A stretch of 64,000 nt of DNA from Paenibacillus flagellatus (lineage in GTDB: Bacteria > Bacillota > Bacilli > Paenibacillales > NBRC-103111), in NCBI RefSeq assembly GCF_003217775.1, contig NZ_QJVJ01000001.1, positions 496,001 through 560,000 on the forward strand, written 5' to 3'. The notes under the pieces are model-generated. The model ran no database searches. It was given only the letters and a program-made list of their open reading frames with translations, and was not told where the DNA came from. Positions within the stretch are counted from its first letter, which is position 1. The number at the start of each line of letters is the position of its first letter. A program made the translations under genes and the position numbers. Positions 6,764-16,700 of the stretch are shown here, one piece after another.

Positions 6764-7645
6764 CTATAACTTCGATCCGTTCAGCAGCGCCTCCAGCTTG
6801 CCGCGAAGCGCCTCCCCCGTCCGCGTCATCGGAAGCCGCACCGCGTCGGAGCGGATCAGGCCGCCCAGCTGAAGCGCCGTCTTCACCGGCGCCGGGTTCG
6901 GCTCCGCGAACAGCAGCCGGATGAGCGGGACGAGCTCGTCGAACGCCGCCTTCGCCTCCGTCCAGCGGCCTTTGGCGAACGATTCGTACGTTTTGACGAA
7001 CCGGTGCGTCCGGACGTGAGCCGATGCGAGCATGCCGCCGGCCGCCCCGCAGCACAGCGCCGCGAAGAAATACAGATCGTCGCCGCACAGCAGCGCCTTC
7101 TCCGTCCGTCCGCCAAGCTCGATGAAGTGGCGGATGCCGCCGGAGCTTTCCTTGATGCCGGCCACCGCTTCGAGCTCGAGAACGGCGGCGATGTCGTCCG
7201 GAGTCAGCTCCAGCCCGGTCCGGTACGGAATATGGTAGGCGACGATCGGAAGCCCGGCGTCTCCGACCCGCTTGTAATGCTCGAGGACGCCGGCCGCCGA
7301 AGGCCGGTTGTAGTACGGCGTGACGACGAGCGCCCCGTCCGCGCCGAGCTGTCTCGCCCGCTTCGTCAGCATGACCGCGGTTCGCGTATCGTTCGAGCCC
7401 GTGCCGACGATAACCGGCACGGACCGCTCGCCTCGAACCTCCAGCGCGATTTCCGTCATCCGGCGCACCTCCTCCCACCGGACGGCCGGACTTTCGCCCG
7501 TCGTGCCGTTGACGACGATCCCGTGCACCCGCTGCTCCAGCACCGCGTGGACGACGTTGCGGAAGCTTTCCGCATCCAGCTTTCGATCGGGCGTAAACGG
7601 AGCGACGACGGGGACGAAGACGCCTTTCAATCGTTCAGCCAACAT
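6764..7645 (-). CDS. dapA: 4-hydroxy-tetrahydrodipicolinate synthase family protein
   Basis: The 293-aa product belongs to the DapA/NanA class I aldolase family. DapA condenses pyruvate with aspartate semialdehyde in lysine and dipicolinate synthesis. Seen in the sequence: the GTTGES substrate loop, the catalytic tyrosine in TPYYNRP, YHIPYRTG with the conserved arginine, and the Schiff-base lysine in GIKESSGG. The start at 7645 has GGGAGGGG just upstream. The same frame stays open far upstream, but that part is antisense to the LysR gene. The divergent LysR gene suggests specific regulation. A general lysine-pathway dapA usually sits with asd or dapG, so a paralogue acting on another aldehyde is possible. 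Confidence 0.85.
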   Translation of the reverse strand: MLAERLKGVFVPVVAPFTPDRKLDAESFRNVVHAVLEQRVHGIVVNGTTGESPAVRWEEVRRMTEIALEVRGERSVPVIVGTGSNDTRTAVMLTKRARQLGADGALVVTPYYNRPSAAGVLEHYKRVGDAGLPIVAYHIPYRTGLELTPDDIAAVLELEAVAGIKESSGGIRHFIELGGRTEKALLCGDDLYFFAALCCGAAGGMLASAHVRTHRFVKTYESFAKGRWTEAKAAFDELVPLIRLLFAEPNPAPVKTALQLGGLIRSDAVRLPMTRTGEALRGKLEALLNGSKL

Positions 7646-7782
7646 GATGAACCCCTCCCTGGCATGAATGCCGGCATCGCCTGCCGTTGCAACGGCTATT
7701 GCAGCGGCGGCCGCGACCGGCTGTGCATCCAATGTACCATAGCGAATCCGATCGGAGTTAGCTATAATATTCGATAACATCA

Positions 7783-7797
7783 ATCGGAAAAACCGAT
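7783..7797. promoter_or_regulatory. candidate LysR operator (ATCGG-N5-CCGAT)
   Basis: Perfect palindrome ATCGGAAAAACCGAT of the T-N11-A type, in the 180-bp divergent gap between dapA and the lysR gene. TATAAT at 7763-7768 lies beside it. LysR regulators typically bind such boxes in shared promoter regions. Confidence 0.55.
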
Positions 7798-7825
7798 CGA
7801 ATCCGCGCGCAAGGAGGTAACGCCG

Positions 7826-8737
7826 ATGGACATCGCGCTTATGAGAACGTTCCGCGAAACGGCGCGGCAGCTGAATATGACCCGCGCGGCCGACGCGCTC
7901 GGCTACGCGCAATCGAGCGTAACGGCGCAAATCCGGAAGCTGGAGCAGGAGTACGGCGTCCCGTTGTTCGAGCGCGACGGACGCGGCATCCGGCTGACCG
8001 CGGGCGGACGCCAGCTGCTCGCGTACGCCGACCGGTTCCTCGACCTGGCCGAGGAATCGAAGCAAGCCGTATCGGCGGAGACGGCCGGCGCGCTCGCGAT
8101 CGGCACGACCGAATCGATGGCGGCGTTTTATTTGCCGCCGTACGTTCGGCGGATGAAGCTGGCGTTTCCGCAAACCGAGCTGCTGCTGCAAACCGGGAAC
8201 GAGACGGAGGTGCTCCAAGGGGTGAAGCGGGGCGAATACGACGTGGGCGTCCTGCTCGAGCGCAAATGCCCGGATCCCGAGCTCGTCTGCGTCACGCTGC
8301 GCGAGGAGCCGCTTGTCCTCGTCGCCCGCCCGGACCACCCGCTCGCCGGGGCGGCCGAAGTCGTGCCGGGCGACTTCGCCGTTCACGCCTGGGTCGCCCC
8401 CGAGCGAAGCTGCGCCTACCGCAACGCGCTCGTCGGGCTGCTCGCCGATTGCGGCGTACGGCCGCAGCTATCGTGCGAGCTCGGCAGCGTCGAGGCGATC
8501 AAGCGCTGCGTCCTCCACGGGCTCGGCCTGTCGCTGCTGCCCGCCGGCGCCGTGGAGGCGGAGCTCGCCGACGGCCGGCTCGTCCCGCTGCCGTTCTCGC
8601 ACCCGGAGCTGCGCTTCTTCGTCCAGCTCGTCTATCCCGCCGGGCGATGGGTGTCGCGCACGCTGACGGCGTTCGTCGACCTGCTGCGGGACGTCAGCCC
8701 TCCAGCAGCTTCTTCAGCCGGCCCGGATAGTCCGTAA
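7826..8737 (+). CDS. LysR family transcriptional regulator
   Basis: A 303-aa LysR-type regulator. Residues 1-60 form the winged helix-turn-helix (MTRAADALGYAQSSVTAQIRKLEQE, then LFERDGRGIRLTAGG). The rest is the LysR substrate-binding domain with a periplasmic-binding-protein-like fold (YDVGVLLERK, LVLVARPDHPL, GLGLSLLPAGAVE). AAGGAGG precedes the start. It is transcribed away from dapA, the likely regulated gene. The 3' end overlaps the convergent glpQ gene by 44 bp, so the last residues are encoded opposite the end of glpQ. Confidence 0.92.
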   Translation: MDIALMRTFRETARQLNMTRAADALGYAQSSVTAQIRKLEQEYGVPLFERDGRGIRLTAGGRQLLAYADRFLDLAEESKQAVSAETAGALAIGTTESMAAFYLPPYVRRMKLAFPQTELLLQTGNETEVLQGVKRGEYDVGVLLERKCPDPELVCVTLREEPLVLVARPDHPLAGAAEVVPGDFAVHAWVAPERSCAYRNALVGLLADCGVRPQLSCELGSVEAIKRCVLHGLGLSLLPAGAVEAELADGRLVPLPFSHPELRFFVQLVYPAGRWVSRTLTAFVDLLRDVSPPAASSAGPDSP

Positions 8738-9428
8738 TGATGCCGGAGACGCCGAACTCGATCATCTGCCGCATCGTCTCCTCCGCATTCACCGTCCAAG
8801 GGTAGACGGCGAGACCGCGCTCCTTCGCCTCTCGAACCGCCTCGCCGGTCAGCTTGCTCCATTGCGGATGAAGCGAATAGAGCGGCTGGTCGATGAGGTC
8901 GGCCATCCGGTAATGCTTCGCGATGCCGATGCTGTACAGCTGGCCGATGCGAATATTCGGCTCCAGCGATTTCAGCAGCTCCAGGCTGACGAAATCGAAC
9001 GAAGAGACGAACACGCTGTCTAGCCGGTTTTTGCGGTGCAGCAGCTTCAGCAGCGCCGGCTCGGTCTCCCCGCCGTACGAGCCTTTGATCTCGACGTTGA
9101 TCTGCACCTCCGGCGAAACGAGGTCGAGCACTTCCTCCAGCAGCGGGACGCGCTCCCCCGCATACTTCTCGTGAAACCAACGGCCCGCGTCCGCCTTCTT
9201 CAGCTCGTCGACGGTCATGTCGCGGATGACGCCCTTGCTGTCCGTCGTCCGGTCCAGCGTCCCGTCGTGGCAGACGATCACTTCGCCGTCCTTGGACAGG
9301 TGGACGTCCAGCTCGATGCCCGTGCAGCCTTGCTCCAGGCCGAGCTTGAAGGCGGCGAGCGTATTTTCCGGCGCTTCCCCGGCCGCTCCCCGGTGCGCGA
9401 TAATCATAAGGCTGTCGTTCGTTTTCAT
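8694..9428 (-). CDS. glpQ: glycerophosphodiester phosphodiesterase
   Basis: The 244-aa cytosolic enzyme hydrolyses glycerophosphodiesters to glycerol 3-phosphate and an alcohol. It shows the GDPD hallmarks: IIAHRGAAGEAPENT with the first catalytic histidine, ELDVHLSKDGEVIVCHD with the metal-binding acids and the second histidine, and the lysine/glutamate strand INVEIKGSYGG. No signal peptide is present, unlike the secreted B. subtilis GlpQ. The start at 9428 was chosen because AAAGGACG precedes it. The gene lies 220 bp behind glpP on the same strand with a possible leader hairpin between them, which suggests GlpP-dependent control. Confidence 0.92.
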   Translation of the reverse strand: MKTNDSLMIIAHRGAAGEAPENTLAAFKLGLEQGCTGIELDVHLSKDGEVIVCHDGTLDRTTDSKGVIRDMTVDELKKADAGRWFHEKYAGERVPLLEEVLDLVSPEVQINVEIKGSYGGETEPALLKLLHRKNRLDSVFVSSFDFVSLELLKSLEPNIRIGQLYSIGIAKHYRMADLIDQPLYSLHPQWSKLTGEAVREAKERGLAVYPWTVNAEETMRQMIEFGVSGIITDYPGRLKKLLEG

Positions 9429-9485
9429 CGTTTCATCGTCCTTTCGGCAAGTTGTAGGGTCTCGGGATCGTGTCATCTATGTACG

Positions 9486-9529
9486 AAAAAAGACCGTAGA
9501 AACCCGCTCGCCCCCGGAGCGCAAGCTTC
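9486..9529 (-). terminator. possible leader terminator between glpP and glpQ
   Basis: On the minus strand CGCTC pairs with GAGCG, with extra GAA/TTC pairs around an internal loop, followed by TACGGTCTTTTTT. It lies in the 5' leader of glpQ. In B. subtilis GlpP relieves termination in leaders of glp genes. Weak stem, so tentative. Confidence 0.4.
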
Positions 9530-9648
9530 CCGCACACGGCGAAAAACAAGCGTCCGTCGGCCTCTCGGGTATTCTCTCGGTCTCCGAACCCAATCGGTCG
9601 TTACGCTTTCGGTCTCGATGTCCGCCTTCATCGCGGCTTTGTCGCGGC

Positions 9649-10209
9649 TCAGTCCGCCCACAGCTCCGGCGCTCCGACGGATACGGCCAGCGCGCCCGCC
9701 TTCAGTCCGTCGTCGATTTCCTGCCGGTTGCCGACCAGTCCGCCGGCGATAATCGGCAGCGGCGTCATATTCGTCATCTCGCGGATAATGCGCGGCATAA
9801 TGCCCGGCATCACCTCGATCGCGTCGGGGTTGCTCTGCTCCACCGCCTTGATGCCTCGCAGCACGGCGTTGCGGTCGATCAGGAAGATGCGCTGGATGGC
9901 GAGCAGGCCGCTGTCCTTCGCCGCCTTTACGATGCTGCTCTTCGTGGAAATGATGCCGGTCGGCCGCACATGCTTCGCGACGTAGGCGACGCCCCCCCGG
10001 TCCGCGGCGATCCCCTCGATAAACTCCATATGCAAAAACACGTGCTTGCCCGCCTGCTTCACCTTCTCGGTCAGCTCGTGCACGTTCATGAGCGAGCCGG
10101 TCAGCAAAAACACGACGTTCACTTGCCCGCGCAGAGCGGCGTCCAAGTCCGCTTCCTTCTGTACGGCGGCAATCGTCTGATGCTCGACGATATCGACTAT
10201 CGGGTACAT
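9649..10209 (-). CDS. glpP: glycerol-3-phosphate responsive antiterminator
   Basis: The 186-aa protein matches the GlpP family over its whole length: VFLLTGSLMNVHELTEKVK, the conserved HMEFIEGIAADRGG loop, GIISTKSSIVKAAK, and IEVMPGIMPRIIREMT. GlpP is a TIM-barrel-like protein that, with glycerol 3-phosphate bound, prevents transcription termination in leaders of glp genes. The start at 10209 has GGAGG seven bases upstream. An earlier ATG overlaps that site. glpQ lies downstream and a HAD-IIA phosphatase gene upstream, all on one strand, which makes a small glycerol-phosphate cluster. Confidence 0.92.
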   Translation of the reverse strand: MYPIVDIVEHQTIAAVQKEADLDAALRGQVNVVFLLTGSLMNVHELTEKVKQAGKHVFLHMEFIEGIAADRGGVAYVAKHVRPTGIISTKSSIVKAAKDSGLLAIQRIFLIDRNAVLRGIKAVEQSNPDAIEVMPGIMPRIIREMTNMTPLPIIAGGLVGNRQEIDDGLKAGALAVSVGAPELWAD

Positions 10210-10271
10210 GTGGCGCTCCTCCATAACGAACAGGCTTCTCCCATTATAGCACGGAACGCGGGCCGGAAGGG

Positions 10272-11042
10272 CTACAGGTCGGCAATTTTCGCGATGCTGG
10301 GCAAAATCGTGCGCGGCCGGTCCGGTCCCCGCTCGGCCATCTCCCGCGTCCCGACGCCGGTAAGCACGAGCACCGAATGCATGCCCGCTTCGTTGGCCAT
10401 CCGGATATCGGTTTCGAGACGGTCTCCGATCACGTAGCAGTCGCCGTAATCGAGACCCATATGCTCGACCGCCGCTTCGGCGGCGATACGCGACGGCTTG
10501 CCGACGACGACGACCGCCGGCTTCCCGAGCGCCGTTTCCAGAGCCGCGATGAACGTGCCCGTATCCGGCAGCTGGCCGTCCTCGAGCGGGCAAGTCGCGT
10601 CCGGGTTGGAGGCGATGATGGGCACTCCCTTGAGCGCCGCCTGGAACAGCGCGTTCAGCTTGTCGTAGGTGAACTGGCGGTCCCACGACAAGACGACGAC
10701 CGACGCGTCCTCCGACTTGTCGGTACAGACGATGCCGTGGGCCGCAAGCTCTTCGCGGATCGGCTCCTCGCCGATGACGTAGACCGTTTCGCCGGGCTTC
10801 ATCGTCTTGCGCAGGTGCCGGGCTACGATCAGCGACGAATTGAGCACGTCGTCCACCCCGGTCGGGATGCCCATCTTCGTCAGCTTGTTCGCATAAGACA
10901 AACGGGTGGCGATCGGCTTGTTCGACAAAAATACGACTTTATCGCCGCGGCTCCGCAGCTTGGCGATCGACTCCGCCGCTCCCTCGATCATCCGTTCCCC
11001 CAAATAAACCGTGCCGTCCAAATCGAAAATGTATCCGCGCAA
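10272..11042 (-). CDS. HAD-IIA family phosphatase (NagD/AraL-like)
   Basis: The 256-aa protein belongs to the C2-cap HAD subfamily IIA, which dephosphorylates small sugar or polyol phosphates. Motif I is FDLDGTVYLG with the nucleophile aspartate, motif II is VVFLSNKPIATR, motif III is the lysine in VVGKPSR, and motif IV is CYVIGDRLETDI. Translation most likely starts at a TTG (11042): AAGGAGGA lies nine bases upstream and the family opening R-G-Y-I-F-D-L-D follows directly. The neighbouring glpP and glpQ suggest a glycerol-phosphate-related substrate, which is inference. It is 62 bp upstream of glpP. Confidence 0.87.
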   Translation of the reverse strand: MRGYIFDLDGTVYLGERMIEGAAESIAKLRSRGDKVVFLSNKPIATRLSYANKLTKMGIPTGVDDVLNSSLIVARHLRKTMKPGETVYVIGEEPIREELAAHGIVCTDKSEDASVVVLSWDRQFTYDKLNALFQAALKGVPIIASNPDATCPLEDGQLPDTGTFIAALETALGKPAVVVVGKPSRIAAEAAVEHMGLDYGDCYVIGDRLETDIRMANEAGMHSVLVLTGVGTREMAERGPDRPRTILPSIAKIADL

Positions 11043-11090
11043 CTGTCGGCTCCTCCTTCTCCATCCCCATCGATACGGCCGCGGATGGAC

Positions 11091-11160
11091 AAAAGAAAAA
11101 CCCTTATCCATGGTAAACACGCCTTCGCGTGGGCGAAGGCCGTGCATACGGATAAGGGTT
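11091..11160 (-). terminator. strong terminator behind the WYL regulator gene
   Basis: Outer arms AACCCTTATCC / GGATAAGGGTT (11 bp, perfect) enclose a second hairpin GCCTTCGC / GCGAAGGC. The minus strand continues TTTTTCTTTTG. It lies 67 bp behind the WYL gene and before the HAD gene. Confidence 0.85.
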
Positions 11161-11227
11161 ACTCCTGTTCTCAAACCTGACCGTTCTATGCAGTTGCTAT
11201 GAATTATAGAGGCGGGGCGCTTCTTTG

Positions 11228-12178
11228 TCAACGGCCGATATCGTCCGGACAGCCGCCGCCATCCGCTTCCTCGTATCGGTCCGCGATCGCCGCGACATAC
11301 CGCCGCAGCGCCTCGATCAATTCGGGCGGGTCCAGCAGCGTCGCGGCCGGTCCGAAGCCGACGATATGGCGCAACGCCGCCTCGACCGTATAGTAGCGTA
11401 CCGACACCTGCAGCGTTCCGTCCGGAGCGGCCGTTACCCGCTCCTCCCCGAATTCGTCCAGCACGCTCGCCTTGAGCTCGGGCCGAAAGCGCAGCTGCGC
11501 CGTGATGCCGGGCGGAACGGAAGCTTGCCGTCGGTCCTTGTCCACGTCATGAATCGTCAGCTCTCGCCGTACGAACGTGTCCGGCCGGATCGCGAGGCCG
11601 CTCATTCGCGACAGACGGAACACCCGCAGCGCCTCCCGCATCCGGCAGTAGCCCCACAAGTTCCACCCGTTTCCTCGGAGGTACAGCCCCATCGGTTCGA
11701 CCGTCCGCACCGTTTCCGCGCCCCGATGGTCCGTGTAAGCGAATTCCGCAACCTTGCCGTCGCGGATGGCCAAGTACAGCCGGCGCAGCTTGTCCTTGTC
11801 GGCCGGACGCGCGGCCTGGTTGAAATCAAGAGCCGAGGAGGACGGCGCCCGCTCGGGCATCAACGAGCCGATCCGGTCGAGGAGACGCGTCAGCCCGGCC
11901 GGGTCGGTCACCGCTTGAACGCCGTTCAGCGCGTGATAGATGGCGACGAAATCGTCGATCGACAACACCTGCTTGTCCAGCCGGTAGCCGGGCATAATCT
12001 CGTAGCCGCCCTCCGGGCCCAAGCAGGCATAGACGGGAATACCCGCCTGGTTGATCGCCTCGATGTCCCGGTAGATCGTGCGCAGCGACACCTCGAACCG
12101 CTCGGCCAATTCGGCGGCGCCCACTCTCTTGCTGCTCAGCAAAGCCATCGTGATGGCCAGCAGCCGATCCAGCCTCAT
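11228..12178 (-). CDS. YafY/WYL-domain transcriptional regulator
   Basis: A 316-aa DeoR-like regulator. Residues 1-60 form the HTH_11 winged helix (LLSSKRVGAAELAERFEV, then SLRTIYRDIEAINQAGIPV). A WYL domain follows at about 135-225 (KVAEFAYTDHRGAETVR, then LYLRGNGWNLWGYCR, with N-x-W-x-L-W in place of the W-Y-L core). A WCX extension closes the protein. WYL domains bind nucleic acid or small ligands. The gene lies 43 bp behind the SDR gene on the same strand, so it may regulate its own small operon. A strong terminator follows. Confidence 0.9.
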   Translation of the reverse strand: MRLDRLLAITMALLSSKRVGAAELAERFEVSLRTIYRDIEAINQAGIPVYACLGPEGGYEIMPGYRLDKQVLSIDDFVAIYHALNGVQAVTDPAGLTRLLDRIGSLMPERAPSSSALDFNQAARPADKDKLRRLYLAIRDGKVAEFAYTDHRGAETVRTVEPMGLYLRGNGWNLWGYCRMREALRVFRLSRMSGLAIRPDTFVRRELTIHDVDKDRRQASVPPGITAQLRFRPELKASVLDEFGEERVTAAPDGTLQVSVRYYTVEAALRHIVGFGPAATLLDPPELIEALRRYVAAIADRYEEADGGGCPDDIGR

Positions 12179-12221
12179 GCGAACTCCTCCCTCCCTCCGC
12201 GAATGAGGATATATTCCCGAT

Positions 12222-13025
12222 TCATACCAAGCCTCCGTCCACCCGGATGTTTTGCCCCGTCACCCAGCCTGCGCGCGGATCGACGAGCAGCAGGACGACG
12301 TCGGCTATATCCGCGGGCGTGCCCAGCCGTCCGAGCGCCGTGAGATGCCGGAGACCGGCCAAGTCCTCCTCCCGGACGCCGCTTCGCAGCATGTCCGTAT
12401 CGGTCGGGCCGGGCGAAATCGTATTGACCGTAATGCCGCGCCGGCCGAATTCGCGCGAGGCGACCCGGCCGAATTGCTCGACGGCCGCTTTGCTCGCGGC
12501 GTACACCGCCTCGCCCGGCGAAGGCCACGCGGTGCCCACGCTGGAGATGTTCACGATGCGGCCGCCGTCGCGCATGCGCACTTCTCCCCGCTGCATCATG
12601 AAGAAGGTGCCTTTCGCGTTGACGTTCATGACCCGGTCGTACGCTTCCGGCGTCGTATGACGAATATCCGCGTGATCGATCACCCCGGCGTTGTTGACCA
12701 GCACGTCGAGAAACGGCTCCGGCCCGGAGCCGAAATGCCGCGACGCCCGCTCCAGCATGTCGTCCGGCTCGCCGATGTCGGTCAGCCGGCACCGTTCCGC
12801 GAATACGTCCCGGCCGCTTGCCCGAAGCTCGCGTTCCAGACCGCGCGCCGCGTCCTCCTCCTTCTCGTAAGTAAACACGACCCGATAGCCGTTAGCGGCC
12901 AAGCGTCGCACGATTTCCCGGCCGATTCCCCGGGATCCCCCCGTCACGATCGCATTCCGGGCCGGGGTCTCCGCCCGGCTGCCGGCATCCGTCTCTTTTT
13001 CGTTCCCGTACGCGTCGGTCGTCAT
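12222..13025 (-). CDS. SDR family oxidoreductase (FabG-like)
   Basis: The 267-aa enzyme is a classical short-chain dehydrogenase. It has the cofactor motif VTGGSRGIGREI, the structural motif VLVNNAGVIDHAD, and the catalytic triad Ser (NISSVG), Tyr and Lys (VYAASKAA). The typical ending WVTGQNIRVDGGLV is also present. An N-terminal extension of about 20 residues precedes the fold. The start at 13025 has GGAGGT upstream. The substrate is unknown; FabG-like 3-ketoacyl or keto-sugar reduction is possible. The WYL regulator follows on the same strand. Confidence 0.9.
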   Translation of the reverse strand: MTTDAYGNEKETDAGSRAETPARNAIVTGGSRGIGREIVRRLAANGYRVVFTYEKEEDAARGLERELRASGRDVFAERCRLTDIGEPDDMLERASRHFGSGPEPFLDVLVNNAGVIDHADIRHTTPEAYDRVMNVNAKGTFFMMQRGEVRMRDGGRIVNISSVGTAWPSPGEAVYAASKAAVEQFGRVASREFGRRGITVNTISPGPTDTDMLRSGVREEDLAGLRHLTALGRLGTPADIADVVLLLVDPRAGWVTGQNIRVDGGLV

Positions 13026-13075
13026 ACCGATCGAACCTCCTTCACTATGAACAAAGTCGGTTCCAGTATAAACAA

Positions 13076-13105
13076 GAGAGCCTGACAACGGATTGTCAGG
13101 CTCTC
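13076..13105 (-). terminator. terminator behind the pentapeptide-repeat gene
   Basis: A 13-bp perfect stem (GAGAGCCTGACAA with TTGTCAGGCTCTC) over four bases, followed on the minus strand by TTGTTT. It separates the pentapeptide gene from the SDR gene. Confidence 0.82.
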
Positions 13106-13128
13106 GAACGCGTATGGAAAAAATTCGT

Positions 13129-13575
13129 TCACTCGCCCTTCCCGGCGGACGCGGAAGCGTACTGGTTCATCAGCTTTTCGATGTCGACCCCGTTGATGGT
13201 CAAGCCCTTGATGTCGCAGTTCTCCAGCTTCACGTTCGTAAACGAGCAGTCGGCAAACCGTCCTTCTTCGAAATTGCAATGGACGAATTGGACGCCCTGC
13301 TTGTTGAAGTCGACTTCCGGTTGGCTCGGATTGCCGTACCCGACATATTGGATCCGGGCCCCGCCCCATTGAGCGCCGTCGATATGCAGCTCGCTCAAAT
13401 TGGCGTCCGAGATCGCCAGTCCCGTCATGTTGACGTCCTGCAGTCGAACGCCGCTGACGTCGCAGCAGGTGATTTCCGTTCCGCTCAGCTTGCAGCAGTT
13501 GAAGTTCGATTCGCTTACATCGGCATTTTTTACGGTTAAGCGGACTTTCTCGTTTTCCACCTTCAATCGAATCAC
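13129..13575 (-). CDS. pentapeptide repeat-containing protein
   Basis: A 148-aa protein made largely of pentapeptide-like units in which a Leu/Phe/Val centre recurs every five residues (NADVSESNFNCCKLSGTEI, later FVHCNFEEGRFADC and NVKLENCDIKG). It should fold as a short right-handed quadrilateral beta helix, interrupted in the middle by a loop around QYVGYGNPSQPE. It contains several cysteines. Such proteins range from DNA-mimic gyrase protectors to unknown cytosolic proteins. This one is too short and irregular to claim the former. No signal peptide is present. Confidence 0.85.
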   Translation of the reverse strand: MIRLKVENEKVRLTVKNADVSESNFNCCKLSGTEITCCDVSGVRLQDVNMTGLAISDANLSELHIDGAQWGGARIQYVGYGNPSQPEVDFNKQGVQFVHCNFEEGRFADCSFTNVKLENCDIKGLTINGVDIEKLMNQYASASAGKGE

Positions 13576-13702
13576 CCCGGCATAAGGATACGTCCCGTTT
13601 CCAGTTTAATCCACCGGCAGGTTATCCGCAAGCGGCGTCCGGGAACCCCCATCCCTCCTATCCTGACTTGCTTGGGGAAGATGGAGTGGCTCTTCATACG
13701 GT

Positions 13703-16700
13703 TTATCGAATGCTCCTTTCGTTTACTCGCAATTCAGCTGCAACCAGTCGCGCATCCCGCAGCAAATAGTCTGCTGCCGCTTCCGATATATGCTTTCCGC
13801 GCTGCGCTTCCACCTGCTGGATGAACGCCTGAATCTGCCCATGCTCCAGCTTCTTCATTAAGCTGTTGGAAATGCCGTGATTGTTGATCGAATCGTCCGC
13901 CGTAAATACCGTCACCATCTGCTTGAGTGTTTCAATATCGGCATAGGTCGTAAAGGTCAACGTGGCCGTAGCGGTATTCCCCGCCAAATCGGTCGACATC
14001 ACTACGAACGTATGGGTACCCGGCGCGATCGTATAAAGCGGGATCGTTGTTCCCGGCACATAGACGGTCCCATCCAGGGTCACCGTCGTCTTGCTCTCAT
14101 CGACTCCGGACATATTGTCGCTCAGGGCAACCTGTACCGACAGCTCTCCGGAATTGCCGAGCGTGCTTCCGTCCGCAAGACCGGTTATGGAGATCGTCGG
14201 TGCAGCGGTGTCGATAGACTTCACCAGCCCGACCCAGTCCAAATTACTCGCGCCAATGACGTTCCACATTTTGAGCTGCACAGGTCCTGCCGGTAAATAA
14301 GTCGCGGTGCGGACCGTCGCCGCTCTCCATTCTTGCGGGGCGGCTCCAAAGCTCGGCGTGCTTGGCGCTTCAACGGAATACAGTTCGGAGCCGAACTGAA
14401 TCGACCGCTTGATGTTGCCGCCGTTTAACTCCCAGCCCCCTACATATTTCAAGGCAACATCGTAGTACCCGGCTTCGGGAACATGCAGGTCCCACGTAAT
14501 GGTCTGGCCGGGATTAACCCATCCGTTTACGCCTTTACCTCCTGATAGAAACGGTCTCGTGTTATAAACAACTATACCCGGGTCCGCATGGCTGAAGCTT
14601 TCCGCTTCCGCAAATACGTCCAGCTTCGCTTTCACCGCCTCGAAATCTGACGTGACGTCTATTGGATGAAGCTCTGCGGGATAAAGGACCGTCTCTTGAA
14701 CGGCATGCTTCGGCGTTATGCCGCCAGCTGATTGATAGCCCTTGCTGACGATTCGGACATAACGGGCCAGTCCCCTGTCGAAGACAACATCTTCCACTTG
14801 ATCGGTTTTGCCGCCGCTTACGCCGCTATAAACCGTTTTCCATGCGGTTCCGTCTAGCGATAATTGCAGTTCAAACACAACATGCCGTTCATACCCTTTG
14901 TACCAGGCAATACCGACCTTGTCGACCACTTTCACTGTTCCTAGATCATATTGAATCCAGGCCTGCTCGCCTGTTGCACTCCAGTACGTATCGGGTTTCC
15001 CATCGATTGTCGTTTCGCCGGAGTATGGAACCCCCGTGCTGTCGGTGACCGCCGTAAGTCCGTAATTGGTAGTCGGCTTGAGGGTAGTCAGTGCAGCATT
15101 TCTGAAAAACTCGTCCCATTGGGTCGTTCCCCACTGTGCGATTTCGATCAAGTCCAAGGGAACATAGAGAATATTCTGGAGAAGCGCAACCGGCGCTTTC
15201 AACTCTTTGGTCCCGGCATCCGTGACCACTTGGCTGCTGCCGGCCGTGATGCTCACCGCTTTGCCGAGCTTGATCGCGGAAACGGTCCCCGTCTGCACGT
15301 CGCCTTCCAACCGGACACCAAGCGGCGCCAGCACCTCTTGAGCCGGAACCATCAGCGTATTGCCGACGAATTTGGGCTGATTCGTCAACCCAACCGTTTT
15401 TCCGTCAACCGTAACCGATATTGGAATATTGATTTCCGGCATCGGAATGTTTGGCACAACAGGCGCCTCCGGCATCGTGCGGACCGCAGATCGAGTTAAC
15501 GTATACGTTCCCGCATCTCCTTGGAAATACAAGATGCCTTTGTCGGCAAGGACTTCGTATTGTACTGCGGACGGCTGGGAGCCCTGCCGCTGCACGGTCC
15601 AGTAGCCTGCCGCCAGATCCGTAACGAGTACATACAAGCCGCTGTCCGAACCAGGAATTTCAAATATTAATTCATCGTTGACCGGTTGACCGTCCTTCGC
15701 AAATAACACCACCCGATCGGATATTTGAGCCCCGACCACTTTGTCTCCATTGATTTGTTCGACAGCTAAAGGAGCCGGTCCCCCCTCGGAATCCGATACC
15801 TGCATCACGTTCAGGAACGTATCCGTCGCAGCCGGTTGGCTGGGCGAAATCTCGATCCGCCAGGAGCCCGGCTCGGCCGCCACCCCTGCACTTTTCGGAG
15901 CGTTCGGGTAATTGGTCCCGTTTACGATGAATTCTCGGCCCGGGCCGCCCTCTTTTCGAATATCCGCCGCATTGCCGGAGGGCAGCAGTGTCGTATTGAC
16001 CAGCTTTCCATTATAGCCGCCCTTCTCATTCTTCATCACTTGGGTGTTACCCGTGAGCTCAGGCTCCTCGATACTATGCAGCAGCCACGTTTTCTTGAAA
16101 TCGGGCTGCGCAGCGGAAACCCTGTCAAACACAAGCAGGGCGGCGGGATGAACATTATTTTTCAGATTAAGAAACACCATGGAGCGTTTGTAGTCCGTTA
16201 CTTTGCTCGTGTACGCTTTGGTCAGATCTCCTTTAATGTACGAAAAATCCGGCGTCGCGGCATCCGAGCCGACGGCTTGATTCAGCACCCTGGCGACCTC
16301 GTAGCCTTTGGCCGGATTCAGCAGCTCGGCAAGCGTGGCCGCCTCCCCCAAATTATTGGGAAACCGCTGACCGCCGTCATTCTCGAAGCTCCTGGCGCCG
16401 GAACGGAATTGCTCGTTAGGGTCGTTCACCAGCATCGCGTTATGGGCAATGGTCCGCTTATGGTAATTAAAGTCGTGATCGCTGGCATACCCCCCCTTGG
16501 TTCCTTCGTAAACCCCGCTCGGGATGGCTAATGCGCCTTTATAATAGAGTTGAAAGCTGCCTGCGTCCTCATGGGCATGATTCACAAAATTGTATGTTCC
16601 GATATTCATCTCGGCCACGACACTATTGGAATTTACGCTGCCTTCCCAGTTCGTGCGGGCGATCATCGAGCCGTGCGGATAACCGAAGAACCTTGTAAGC

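Noticed and set aside
7646-8386. Long 5' extension of the dapA frame
   Set aside because: The extension is antisense to the LysR gene and lacks family similarity. The DapA start with ribosome binding site is at 7645.
10210-10686. 5' extension of the glpP frame
   Set aside because: Arg/Gly-rich and within the HAD gene in another frame. The true start at 10209 has a clear ribosome binding site.
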